Source: Minwuia sp. (GTDB lineage Bacteria > Pseudomonadota > Alphaproteobacteria > Minwuiales > Minwuiaceae). From it: a stretch of DNA of 64,000 nt. The notes below the pieces were generated by a model. That model saw nothing but the letters and a program-made list of their open reading frames with translations, had not been told where the DNA came from and ran no database searches. The stretch spans positions 1 to 64,000 of the forward strand of contig JARGPL010000007.1 of assembly GCA_029210175.1 (NCBI GenBank), read 5' to 3'. This document shows positions 16,818 through 24,450 of this stretch, in pieces (within the stretch, counting starts at the first letter, position 1; each line of letters starts with the position of its first letter). Both the position numbers and the translations under genes were made by a program.

Positions 16818-16881
16818 GAAACAGTCTCCATCCTGTCGTCTCTGGATCGTCTTCTTGTTGTCGGTGGTTCCGCCCGCCGGC

Positions 16882-17385
16882 CTAGCGGGTCACGGGCATG
16901 TCGGGCACCAGGCTGCCCTTGATCGTCGCGGTCTGCCCGCGGAAGACAGCGACCTTGTCGCCCCGCTGGTTGGTGACAGCCACATCATAGATTCCCGTCC
17001 TTCGGGTCAGCGAGACTTCCTCCGCCGTGGCCGTCAGTACATCGGCTTCCGCCGTGGGCCGCAGGAACGTGATCTGCGTGCTCTGCGCCACTGCGTTCTG
17101 ATTGTAGGAATTGCAGGCATAGGCCAGCGCCGTGTCGGCCAGCGTGAAGGTCATGCCACCATGCCCCATGTCGTGCCCGTTCAGCATTTCGCGCCGGACA
17201 ATCATGCGCAGCACGGACCGCCCCGGGGCGATCTCCACCACATGAATGCCGAGGCGTCGCGCGGCCCGGTCCGACTGCATCATGACGCGGGCGGCGGCCT
17301 CCGCTACCGCCTGTGCCTGTACCTGTACCTGTGCCTGTAACTGTACCTTTGCTTGTGCCTCGGCATGATCCGGCCCGGCGCCCAT
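16882..17385 (-). CDS. paaI: PaaI-type hydroxyphenylacetyl-CoA thioesterase with repeat-encoded N-terminal extension
   Basis: Residues 45-167 form a hot-dog thioesterase of the PaaI group: EMLNGHDMGHGGMTFTLADTALAYACNSYN contains the HGG/D active-site pattern, followed by STQITFLRPT and IYDVAVTNQRGDKVAVFRG. PaaI removes CoA from dead-end (hydroxy)phenylacetyl-CoA thioesters. Residues 9-26 are an unusual alternating Gln-Ala/Gln-Val stretch encoded by a 6-bp tandem repeat at 17311-17358; normal family members start just after it. The ATG at 17385 is preferred to an in-frame TTG at 17391. It begins two bases after the upstream crotonase stop. Confidence 0.85.
   Translation of the reverse strand: MGAGPDHAEAQAKVQLQAQVQVQAQAVAEAAARVMMQSDRAARRLGIHVVEIAPGRSVLRMIVRREMLNGHDMGHGGMTFTLADTALAYACNSYNQNAVAQSTQITFLRPTAEADVLTATAEEVSLTRRTGIYDVAVTNQRGDKVAVFRGQTATIKGSLVPDMPVTR
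17311..17358. repeat. Degenerate hexanucleotide tandem repeat (CTGTRC)n inside paaI
   Basis: Eight consecutive 6-bp units run CTGTGC, CTGTAC, CTGTAC, CTGTGC, CTGTAA, CTGTAC, CTTTGC, TTGTGC. On the coding (minus) strand they encode alternating Gln with Ala, Val, Leu or Lys. A unit of six keeps the reading frame, so copy-number change would lengthen or shorten the N-terminal helix by dipeptides without inactivating the enzyme. Confidence 0.85.
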
Positions 17386-17387
17386 GC

Positions 17388-18182
17388 TCAACGTCCCTTG
17401 AACGCGGCGGGGCGCTTCTCCAGAAACGCCTTGACGCCCTCGGCGAAATCTTCGGTCGAACCGGCGTCACGCTGATACTCGCGTTCCCAGTCCAGTTGCG
17501 TGTCCAGCGTGTGGGTGAAGCTGTTCTGGACTGCATTGCGGATCAGACCCAGACCGCGGGTCGGGCCCGTCGCCAGCTTCTGCAAGATCTTCTCGCCTTC
17601 TGCGGCCAGGGCGTCGTCATCCACGACCTTCCAGACCAGGCCCCAGTCAGCAGCCTGTTCCGCCGATATCTTCTCGCCCAGCAATGCCATGCCCAGCGCG
17701 CGGGCACGTCCGACCATGCGCGGCAGGTACCAGGTCGACCCGGCATCCGGCACCAGCCCGATGTTGCAGAACGCCTGCAGGAAGCTGGCCGAGCGGGCGG
17801 CAATGATGATGTCACAGGCCATCGCCAGGCTCATCCCGGCACCGGCGCAGGGGCCATTGACCAGCGCCACGATGGGTTTCTCAGAAGACCGCATGGCCTG
17901 TACCATCGGGTTGTAGGCGATCTCCAGCGCCTTGCCCGCATCGGACGACGCGTCCGCACCTTTCGACACACCGGTGGACGACAGGTCGGCACCGGCACAG
18001 AACCCGCGGCCCGCGCCCGTGATGGCTATGGCCCGTGCGGACGCATCCGTCTCTGCCTGCTCCACTGCCGCAGCGATCTCCAGCGGCATCAGGTCCTTGA
18101 AGGCGTTCAGCCGCTCCGGCCGGTTCAGGGTAATCCAGGCCACGCCATCGCGCACTTCGTAAAGGATATGGTTGAATTCCAT
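17388..18182 (-). CDS. paaG: Enoyl-CoA hydratase/isomerase family (PaaG-like)
   Basis: The 264-aa crotonase has ITGAGRGFCAGADL (oxyanion-hole part), GPCAGAGMSLAMACDIIIAA, and NIGLVPDAGSTWYLPRMVGRARA, where Asp replaces the hydratase Glu as in 1,2-epoxyphenylacetyl-CoA isomerase PaaG. It ends with RDAGSTEDFAEGVKAFLEKRPAAFKGR, a typical PaaG tail. It probably acts on a ring-modified or side-chain enoyl-CoA in the aromatic pathway. Several in-frame ATGs exist; the one at 18182 lies nine bases after AGGAG, so I choose it over 18191 or 18188. A second crotonase of the same group lies just upstream. Confidence 0.82.
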   Translation of the reverse strand: MEFNHILYEVRDGVAWITLNRPERLNAFKDLMPLEIAAAVEQAETDASARAIAITGAGRGFCAGADLSSTGVSKGADASSDAGKALEIAYNPMVQAMRSSEKPIVALVNGPCAGAGMSLAMACDIIIAARSASFLQAFCNIGLVPDAGSTWYLPRMVGRARALGMALLGEKISAEQAADWGLVWKVVDDDALAAEGEKILQKLATGPTRGLGLIRNAVQNSFTHTLDTQLDWEREYQRDAGSTEDFAEGVKAFLEKRPAAFKGR

Positions 18183-18209
18183 CGTCATCATCTCCTGGTC
18201 GTTTGCTGC

Positions 18210-19013
18210 TCAGCGCCCCTTGAAGGCGGCCGGGCGTTTTTCGATGAAGGCAGCGACGCCTTCGGCAAAGTCAGCAGTCGCACCCGCCGTGCGCTGCATT
18301 TCACGTTCTTCCGCCAGCTGTTCGTCCAAGGTGGCGGTCTGGGAATGGCGCAGGGCCTGCTTGATCAGGTCATAGGCGCGGGTCGGTCCCTTCGCCAGAC
18401 GGTCAGCAATCGCGCCCGCCCGCTCCAGCAGCTTGTCATCGTAGGCACATTCCCAGATCAGGCCCTGATCAGCGGCATCGGGGCCGGAGAGCCGATCCCC
18501 GGTCAGTGCCATGCCCAGCCCCCGTGACCGGCCGCCATGGCGCGGAAACAACCAAGACCCACCCAGGTCCGGGACGATGCCGAGGTTGGGGCCGAACGTG
18601 AGCTGGAAGTAGGATGAGCGCGCCGCGATGACGATATCGCAGGCCAGTGCCAGGGACGCACCGCCACCCGCGGCGGGACCATTCACAGCCGCGATGACGG
18701 GCTTGGACAGGGCGGCCAGTGCCCGCATCATCGGGTTGAATTCAGCCTCGATTGCGGCTGCCACCAGGTCGCCGGGCCGCCCGTCACTTTCCGTCAGCCG
18801 CTTCAACAGGCTCAGATCGGCACCGGAACAGAACGCACGTCCCGCGCCGGTCAGCACGATGGCACGCACGGTCGTATCGCGTTCAACTGCCTCGAAGCCA
18901 TGCCAGAGCGCCATCGTGAGACCGCGGTCCAGTCCATTGAGAACGGCGGGCCGGTTCATGGTCATCCAGGCAACGCCGTCACGAATATCGATAAGAAGTG
19001 GTTCTTCAGCCAT
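18210..19013 (-). CDS. Enoyl-CoA hydratase/isomerase family (second PaaG-like paralogue)
   Basis: The 267-aa crotonase has VLTGAGRAFCSGADLSLL, GPAAGGGASLALACDIVIAA, NLGIVPDLGGSWLFPRHGGRSRG and the C-terminal RTAGATADFAEGVAAFIEKRPAAFKGR. As in the following gene, an Asp (VPD) stands where PaaG-type isomerases have their catalytic acid. The ATG at 19013 has GGGAGGA in front; the frame is open farther but that part overlaps the divergent ArsR gene. This is the first gene of the operon that runs down to 12212. The two crotonases are clear paralogues and may act on successive intermediates. Confidence 0.85.
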   Translation of the reverse strand: MAEEPLLIDIRDGVAWMTMNRPAVLNGLDRGLTMALWHGFEAVERDTTVRAIVLTGAGRAFCSGADLSLLKRLTESDGRPGDLVAAAIEAEFNPMMRALAALSKPVIAAVNGPAAGGGASLALACDIVIAARSSYFQLTFGPNLGIVPDLGGSWLFPRHGGRSRGLGMALTGDRLSGPDAADQGLIWECAYDDKLLERAGAIADRLAKGPTRAYDLIKQALRHSQTATLDEQLAEEREMQRTAGATADFAEGVAAFIEKRPAAFKGR

Positions 19014-19112
19014 CCGAAATCCTCCCAGCCCCGTATATGCCATGGCGGAAGGTCTGACGAACAGACCCGAAGCAGAAACAGTGTCGTTGCGAACATGAAC
19101 CTGTCGGGATAA

Positions 19113-19463
19113 ATGAACCATATGGTTAATTCTGAAGAAGTCCTGGATCGTACATTCGGTGCCCTGTCTGATCGTACGCGCCGCGCCATCCTGCGCCGCT
19201 TGTCTGCGGGGGAGGCGACGGTCGGTGAACTGGCCGCGCCATTCGACATGTCGATGCCTGCAATCACCAAGCATCTGAACGTGCTGGAAACGGCTGGACT
19301 GATCCAGCGGCAACGGGACGGGCGCATGAAACGCTGCTCCGTACGCCAGGACGGGCTGAAACCTGCAGAGGACTGGCTGACCGGTCAGACCATGTTCTGG
19401 AACGGTCAACTGGATCAGCTTGAAACCTTCCTTGCCCGGGAAAAAGCCGCCAGCGATGCCTGA
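19113..19463 (+). CDS. ArsR-family winged-helix transcriptional regulator
   Basis: The 116-aa protein has the ArsR fold: FGALSDRTRRAILRRLSAGEATVGELAAPFDMSMPAITKHLNVLETAGLIQRQRDGR spans the helix-turn-helix and wing (residues 14-70). No metal-binding CxC or CxxD pattern is present, so it is unlikely to sense metals and is closer to the stand-alone regulators often found with metabolic genes. It is transcribed away from the aromatic operon, sharing a 99-bp gap, and towards the ABC importer. Either target, or only itself, is possible. Start at 19113 or 19122; the dyad over this region makes the choice uncertain. Confidence 0.85.
   Translation: MNHMVNSEEVLDRTFGALSDRTRRAILRRLSAGEATVGELAAPFDMSMPAITKHLNVLETAGLIQRQRDGRMKRCSVRQDGLKPAEDWLTGQTMFWNGQLDQLETFLAREKAASDA
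19116..19127. promoter_or_regulatory. Palindrome AACCATATGGTT over the ArsR start (putative autoregulatory operator)
   Basis: A perfect 12-bp palindrome begins three bases after the first base of the arsR start codon and includes an in-frame second ATG (19122). The flanking bases extend the symmetry with one mismatch. ArsR-family repressors bind short A/T-rich dyads at their own promoters. This one lies about 100 bp from the divergent crotonase start, so it could control both directions. Binding is inferred, not shown. Confidence 0.5.
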
Positions 19464-19534
19464 CAGCGCCTGAACGCGCGGCGATGAAGGTCATCGCCAG
19501 ACTTGACGTTCGAGGGCTGACGCCCGCATCAAAC

Positions 19535-19548
19535 TGCAATATAGCGCA
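19535..19548. promoter_or_regulatory. TGCA-N6-CGCA dyad upstream of ABC importer (BoxR/BzdR-like half-perfect site)
   Basis: TGCA at 19535, six bases, then CGCA at 19545. It is one mismatch away from the TGCA-N6-TGCA box known for the benzoyl-CoA-responsive BzdR/BoxR regulators. The adjacent site at 19576-19589 is a perfect match, and the centres are 41 bp apart, roughly four helical turns. Confidence 0.4.
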
Positions 19549-19575
19549 TGTTCCGATAGTCACTGTCCAAAAAAC

Positions 19576-19589
19576 TGCAAAATATTGCA
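19576..19589. promoter_or_regulatory. Perfect TGCA-N6-TGCA dyad upstream of ABC importer (BoxR/BzdR-like operator)
   Basis: The site reads TGCA-AAATAT-TGCA and extends to a TGCAA/TTGCA inverted repeat. It lies 135 bp before the substrate-binding protein gene. BzdR/BoxR-type repressors of aerobic and anaerobic benzoate pathways recognise TGCA-N6-TGCA. The next-door paaK, monooxygenase and crotonase genes make aromatic acyl-CoA control plausible. No boxR-like gene (XRE domain plus shikimate-kinase domain) is in the window. Confidence 0.5.
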
Positions 19590-19645
19590 CTCGACCTCCC
19601 TGACTGCTAAACCGCACTGTCAAAGAAGAAGCGCGGGCAGGAAAG

Positions 19646-19689
19646 CTGTCGTCGTCCACGACGAAAGCCGCTACGCTCCGCGACGACAG
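19646..19689 (+). other. Leader hairpin before the ABC importer operon
   Basis: CTGTCGTCG at 19646-19654 and CGACGACAG at 19681-19689 form a perfect 9-bp stem around a 26-base loop. It ends 35 bp before the start codon of the binding-protein gene and just before its GGGAGG ribosome-binding site, so it would lie in the 5' untranslated leader. It may stabilise the message; no U-run follows. Confidence 0.45.
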
Positions 19690-19723
19690 GTTAGGCGAAA
19701 GCAAAAATGGGAGGCTTCGCAAG

Positions 19724-20893
19724 ATGCTCAAACGCACAATCACGCTTGCCGCAGGCGCAGCAATGCTGGCCACGACGGCCATGGCCGCTGATCCGGTGAA
19801 GATCGGTTTCGTGACCACCTTGTCCAAGGGACCTGCAGTGCTGGGGCGCGACATGCGCGACGCAGCAGAGCTGGCCATGGAACACATCGGCGGCAAGATG
19901 GGCGGTCGCAACGTCCAGATCATCTACAAGGACGACCAGATCAATCCCGGTGTCGGCAAGAAGGAAACCGATGAGCTGGTACAGAAGGAACGGGTGGATT
20001 TCGTCACCGGTTACATCTGGAGCCACGTTCTTCTGGCGTCCTACAAGTCCGTGGTCGGCAATGGCCCGATCATGGTTTCAGCCAACGCAGGCCCGTCACA
20101 GATTGCAGGTGAGCTCTGCCACGAGGATTTCTTCTCCACGTCCTGGCAGAACGACCAGACTCCGGAAGCCATGGGTGAGGTTCTCAACCAGCTCGGCATC
20201 AAGTCGATCTATGTGATGGCCCCGAACTATGCCGCCGGCAAGAACATGGTCGCGGGCGTCGAGCGCACCTACAAGGGCGAGATCCTGGGCAAGGATTTCA
20301 CCAAGTGGCCTGACCAGCTCGACTTCTCTGCCGAGCTTGCCAAGGCCCGTGCAGCCAAGCCGGGTGCCGTGTTCGTGTTCTATCCCGGTGGTGCCGGTGT
20401 CCAGTTCCTGAAGCAGTACGATCAGGCTGGTCTGAAGGAAACCATTCCGCTGTACACGGTGTTCACCGTTGACGCGACCAGCCTGCCGGTCGTGAAGGAC
20501 CTGGCACTGGGCAGCCTGGCGACCCAGATGTGGTCCCCCGACCTGGACAATGCCGCGAACAGGAAGTTCGTGGATGGCTTCAAGGCCAAGTATGGCCGCT
20601 TCCCGTCGTTCTATGCGGCGCAATCCTACGACGCGATCATGCTGATCAAGTCTGGCGTTGATGCCGTGAATGGCGATACCGCGAACAAGGCCGGCATGCG
20701 CGCCGCCATGAAGAAGGCCGACTTCGGCTCCGTCCGCGGCAAGTTCGAGTTCGGCAACAACAACTTCCCCATCCAGAACTTCTACCTGCGGGAAGCCGTG
20801 AAGAATGATGCCGGTGAGCACACCCTGAAGACCGTGCGAACGGTCTATACCGCGCATCAGGACAACTACCACTCGAAGTGCCCGATGAACTAA
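19724..20893 (+). CDS. ABC transporter substrate-binding protein (LivJ/aromatic acid type)
   Basis: The 389-aa protein has a Sec signal peptide (residues 1-21, ending TAMA) and a type-1 periplasmic binding fold: VKIGFVTTLSKGPAVLGRDMRDAAELAMEHIGGKMGG, FVTGYIWSHVLLA, and SYDAIMLIKSGVDAVNG. It delivers solute to the permeases encoded after it. Family 4 binding proteins of this group serve branched-chain amino acids, amides or aromatic acids. The location beside an aromatic acyl-CoA operon makes an aromatic acid likely, but this is inference. GGGAGG precedes the ATG. Confidence 0.87.
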   Translation: MLKRTITLAAGAAMLATTAMAADPVKIGFVTTLSKGPAVLGRDMRDAAELAMEHIGGKMGGRNVQIIYKDDQINPGVGKKETDELVQKERVDFVTGYIWSHVLLASYKSVVGNGPIMVSANAGPSQIAGELCHEDFFSTSWQNDQTPEAMGEVLNQLGIKSIYVMAPNYAAGKNMVAGVERTYKGEILGKDFTKWPDQLDFSAELAKARAAKPGAVFVFYPGGAGVQFLKQYDQAGLKETIPLYTVFTVDATSLPVVKDLALGSLATQMWSPDLDNAANRKFVDGFKAKYGRFPSFYAAQSYDAIMLIKSGVDAVNGDTANKAGMRAAMKKADFGSVRGKFEFGNNNFPIQNFYLREAVKNDAGEHTLKTVRTVYTAHQDNYHSKCPMN

Positions 20894-20912
20894 GGGCCGT
20901 TTGCCAGATGCT

Positions 20913-20946
20913 GATGTCCCCGGGGCGCGTGCGCTTCGGGGACGTC
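20913..20946 (+). other. Strong hairpin between binding-protein and permease genes
   Basis: GATGTCCCCG (20913-20922) pairs with CGGGGACGTC (20937-20946) with one G-U pair, and inner GCGC/GCGC can extend it. Hairpins at this position in liv-type operons usually protect the upstream mRNA end or partly terminate, so that much more binding protein than permease is made. No U-run follows. Confidence 0.6.
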
Positions 20947-20973
20947 GCGTTTGGCGGCTTGTGCTGAGACACC

Positions 20974-21897
20974 ATGAACTGGATCCTCCTCATAGAGCAG
21001 TGCCTGAACGGCATTCAGCTGGGACTCCTGCTGTTCCTGCTGGCGGCCGGTCTGACGCTGGTATTCGGCATCATGGATCTGGTGAACCTGGCGCATGGTT
21101 CGCTCTACATGGTGGGCGCCTATTTCGCAGCGACCTTCACGGCATGGACCGGGTCATTCGTCCTCGCGATCGTGCTGACCCTGCCCGCCACACTGATCGT
21201 CGGCGCGGTGGTGGAAATCGTCTGCCTCCGATCGCTCTACAACCGTGACCACCTTGATCAGGTGCTGGCGACCTTCGGGCTGATCCTGTTCTTCAACGAG
21301 CTGGTGCGGCTGGTCTGGGGTCCTGCGGGCCTGAGTGTTCCGCTGCCCGAGTTCCTGTCCAGTTCGCTGGAACTGCTGCCCGGCCTGATCTATCCCAGCT
21401 ACCGCCTGGCGATCATCCTGGCATCTCTCGCCGCAGCCTTCTTCCTTTACTGGCTGGTGGCGCGGACGCGGATCGGCATGCTGATCCGCGCCGGTGCGTC
21501 GAACCGGGAAATGGTCGGGGCGCTTGGCATCAATATCCGGTTCCTGTTCACCATCGTCTTTGGTCTGGGTGCCGCCCTCGCCGGCTTTGCCGGGCTGATG
21601 GCCGCGCCGATTTCCACGGTGGAGATCGGCATGGGCGAGAACGTGCTCATCCTCGCCTTCGTCGTCATCGTCATCGGCGGCATTGGCTCGATCCGTGGCG
21701 CCTTCGTCGCGGCAATCCTGATCGGGCTGATCGACACGGTTGGCCGGGCATTCCTGCCTGACGTGATCGGCACCTTCTTCGACGATGAATTCGCCGATGC
21801 CGCCGCCCCCGCCCTTGCGTCCATGAGCATCTATCTGCTGATGGTTGTCATCCTCGCCTTCCGCCCCGAAGGCCTGTTCTCGGCGAAGAGCGGATGA
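20974..21897 (+). CDS. livH: Branched-chain amino acid-type ABC permease (LivH)
   Basis: The 307-aa inner-membrane protein has about eight hydrophobic helices and the LivH signatures GLTLVFGIMDLVNLAHGSLYMVGAYFA (about residues 27-53) and the cytoplasmic-loop motif AGASNREMVGALGINIRFLF (about 173-192), which contacts the ATPases. It pairs with the LivM-type protein to form the channel. The next gene starts four bases after its stop. Confidence 0.92.
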   Translation: MNWILLIEQCLNGIQLGLLLFLLAAGLTLVFGIMDLVNLAHGSLYMVGAYFAATFTAWTGSFVLAIVLTLPATLIVGAVVEIVCLRSLYNRDHLDQVLATFGLILFFNELVRLVWGPAGLSVPLPEFLSSSLELLPGLIYPSYRLAIILASLAAAFFLYWLVARTRIGMLIRAGASNREMVGALGINIRFLFTIVFGLGAALAGFAGLMAAPISTVEIGMGENVLILAFVVIVIGGIGSIRGAFVAAILIGLIDTVGRAFLPDVIGTFFDDEFADAAAPALASMSIYLLMVVILAFRPEGLFSAKSG

Positions 21898-21901
21898 GCG
21901 C

Positions 21902-22915
21902 ATGATCAGCATCCGCTACGGCTTCATCGCCTTCGTGATGATCGCACTCGCTGCCGTACCAACAGTGGCAGTGGCCATCGACGAACCGTTCTATGTCTCG
22001 ATGTTCACCCGCATGCTGGTCATGGCCATCGCGGCCTGCTCCCTGAACCTCGTGCTGGGCTATGGGGGGATGGTCAGCTTCGGCCACGCCGCCTACCTGG
22101 GGCTGGGCGCCTATGTCGTGGGCATCGGGTTCTACCATGCCTCCAACGACGGCATGGAATGGGCACTGAACGGCTGGATGCACCTCGCACTGGCCATCAT
22201 CATTCCCGGTCTTGTGGCATTGCTGGTCGGCGCGATCTCGCTGCGCACGCGCGGCGTCTACTTCATCATGATCACCCTCGCCTTCTCGCAGATGCTCTAC
22301 TACTTCTTCATCGGGCTGGAACGCTATGGTGGCGATGACGGGCTGAGCCTGTGGTTCCTGAGCGATTTCGGCGGCGTCATGGACATGAATGACGACGTGC
22401 ACCTCTATTACCTGTCCTACGGTCTGCTGCTGCTGATCCTCTTCATGCTCTACCGGCTGGTGAATTCACGCTTCGGCATGGTGATCAAGGGCGCGAAATC
22501 AAATGAGCGGCGGCTGATGGCCGTTGGCTTTCCCACCTATCGCTACCGCCTGGTCGCGTTTGGCATCTCCGGCGCCATCTGCGGCGTCGCGGGCTTCCTG
22601 ATGGCCAACCAGTCGGAGTTCGTCAGCACGGCGGAAATGCACTGGGTCCATTCGGGCGACCTGATCGTCATGGTCGTGCTCGGCGGCATGGGCACCTTGT
22701 TCGGACCCGTGCTGGGTGCCGTCGGATTCCTGATGCTGGAACAGTACCTGCCGGAGATGATCCGGGGCGGCTGCGAGGTCATCGGCGGCAACGATTGCGG
22801 CGTCGCCGGAGAATACTGGAAGATCGTATTCGGTCCGCTGCTGATCATGATCGTGCTGTTCGCCCGGGGTGGCATCGACGGCCTGTTGCAGGGGAAGGTG
22901 GGGCGCAATGGCTGA
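21902..22915 (+). CDS. livM: Branched-chain amino acid-type ABC permease (LivM)
   Basis: The 337-aa protein has LivM signatures: NLVLGYGGMVSFGHAAYLGLGAYVVG (about residues 45-70), RTRGVYFIMITLAFSQMLYYFF and the coupling loop KGAKSNERRLMAVGFPTYRYRLVAF (about 196-220). The C-terminal GTLFGPVLGAVGFLMLE is also typical. The start is taken at 21902, four bases after livH ends; an earlier in-frame start would overlap livH extensively. The ATPase gene begins inside its last codons. Confidence 0.9.
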   Translation: MISIRYGFIAFVMIALAAVPTVAVAIDEPFYVSMFTRMLVMAIAACSLNLVLGYGGMVSFGHAAYLGLGAYVVGIGFYHASNDGMEWALNGWMHLALAIIIPGLVALLVGAISLRTRGVYFIMITLAFSQMLYYFFIGLERYGGDDGLSLWFLSDFGGVMDMNDDVHLYYLSYGLLLLILFMLYRLVNSRFGMVIKGAKSNERRLMAVGFPTYRYRLVAFGISGAICGVAGFLMANQSEFVSTAEMHWVHSGDLIVMVVLGGMGTLFGPVLGAVGFLMLEQYLPEMIRGGCEVIGGNDCGVAGEYWKIVFGPLLIMIVLFARGGIDGLLQGKVGRNG

Positions 22916-23663
22916 CGCGCTGACCATCACCGACCTCGTGAAGCAGTTCGGGGGCCTGACCGCAACGGATCACCTTTCCCTGTCCGTGGATGAAGGCGAA
23001 GTGCATGCCGTGATCGGCCCGAACGGGGCAGGCAAGACCACGCTGATCGGGCAGTTGACCGGCGAGATCACGCCCAATTCAGGGTCGATCCGATTTGCGG
23101 GCCGCGAGATCACGGGATTGCCTGTGCATCGCCGTTCCATGCTTGGTCTGGCCCGATCCTTTCAGATCACCAACGTGCTGGCGGATTTCTCGGCCAAGGC
23201 AAATGTCGCGCTGGCCGTGCAGGCGCACCAGGGCCATTCATTCCGGTTCTTGCGCAAGGCGGCGAACGACCCGCGCCTGGTCGACCCGGCGCTGGAATAT
23301 CTTGCCATTGTCGGTCTGGATAACCGTGCCGAAGTTGCCGCCGCCAACCTCAGTCATGGTGAACAGCGGCAACTGGAACTGGCCATGGCTCTGGCGACAC
23401 AGCCGAGCATGCTGCTGCTGGATGAGCCCATGGCCGGCATGGGACCGGAAGACAGCGCCAGGATGGTCGATATCCTGAAACGATTGAAGGGCGATCTGAC
23501 GATCCTGCTGGTCGAGCACGACATGGACGCCGTCTTTGCCCTGGCAGACCGGATCACCGTTCTGGTCTATGGCCGCGCCATTGCGACCGGGACCCCTGAT
23601 GCCATTCGCAGCGACCCGGAAGTCCGTGCAGCCTATCTGGGAGAGGAAACGGCCGATGCTTGA
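22908..23663 (+). CDS. livG: ABC transporter ATPase (LivG)
   Basis: The 251-aa cytosolic ATPase has Walker A GPNGAGKTT (about residues 38-46), a LivG-type insertion after GLPVHRRSMLGLARSFQITNV, signature LSHGEQRQLELAMAL, Walker B LLLDEPMAGM and the switch His in LVEHDMDAV. The ATG at 22908 overlaps the permease stop by eight bases and has GGGGAAGG upstream. It energises the importer together with the next gene product. Confidence 0.92.
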   Translation: MADALTITDLVKQFGGLTATDHLSLSVDEGEVHAVIGPNGAGKTTLIGQLTGEITPNSGSIRFAGREITGLPVHRRSMLGLARSFQITNVLADFSAKANVALAVQAHQGHSFRFLRKAANDPRLVDPALEYLAIVGLDNRAEVAAANLSHGEQRQLELAMALATQPSMLLLDEPMAGMGPEDSARMVDILKRLKGDLTILLVEHDMDAVFALADRITVLVYGRAIATGTPDAIRSDPEVRAAYLGEETADA

Positions 23664-24357
23664 GGTTACGGGCATCGAAACCTCCTATGGCCAGAGCCAG
23701 GTCCTGTTCGCCATGAGCCTGCGCGTCGACGCGGGCGAGGTTGTGACCCTGATGGGCCGCAACGGCATGGGCAAGACCACCACGGTCAGATCCATCATGG
23801 GAATGACCCAGGCGCACGCGGGTTCGATTCGGTTCGATGGCATGGAGATACGGGGTTACCCGTCCTACAAGGTCGCGCAGCTGGGCCTGGGGCTGGTCCC
23901 TGAAGGTCGACAGATATTCCCCAATCTCTCGGTGCGGGAGAATCTGGTGGCCACAGCGGCCAATCGCTCCCCAGGTGAGGCCCGCTGGAATCAGGAGACC
24001 GTGCTGGCTGCATTTCCGCGCCTGGCGGAGCGTGCCACCAACATGGGCAACCAGCTTTCCGGTGGCGAACAACAGATGCTGGCGGTGGCCCGTGCGCTGA
24101 TGACCAATCCCCGCCTGCTTGTCCTGGACGAGGCTACCGAGGGGCTGGCGCCGCTGATCCGCCAGGAAATCTGGTCCATTCTTGCCAGCCTGAAGGCCGA
24201 AGGTCAGGCCATTCTGGTGATCGACAAGAATGTCGCGGCGCTGAAGAAGCTGGCTGACCGGCATTACTTCATCGAAAAGGGCAGTGTGGCCTGGTCAGGC
24301 AGCACGGCAGAGTTGAAGGCCGAACCGGACATCGAGCAACGCTATCTGGGCGTTTGA
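23656..24357 (+). CDS. livF: ABC transporter ATPase (LivF)
   Basis: The 233-aa ATPase has Walker A GRNGMGKTT (about residues 36-44), the LivF-specific GLGLVPEGRQIFPNLSVRENL (about 77-97), signature LSGGEQQMLAVARAL and Walker B LLVLDEATEGLAP. The ATG at 23656 overlaps the livG stop by eight bases, so the chain of couplings runs unbroken from livM to livF. It is the last gene of the importer operon. Confidence 0.92.
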   Translation: MLEVTGIETSYGQSQVLFAMSLRVDAGEVVTLMGRNGMGKTTTVRSIMGMTQAHAGSIRFDGMEIRGYPSYKVAQLGLGLVPEGRQIFPNLSVRENLVATAANRSPGEARWNQETVLAAFPRLAERATNMGNQLSGGEQQMLAVARALMTNPRLLVLDEATEGLAPLIRQEIWSILASLKAEGQAILVIDKNVAALKKLADRHYFIEKGSVAWSGSTAELKAEPDIEQRYLGV

Positions 24358-24450
24358 TGGAGCGACCGCGAAACATTCACGATTTCTACACTGAATCTCC
24401 CTGACACTTGCCCTGCACAGCGCATTCTTGGGCACCGGGGAATTCAACCA

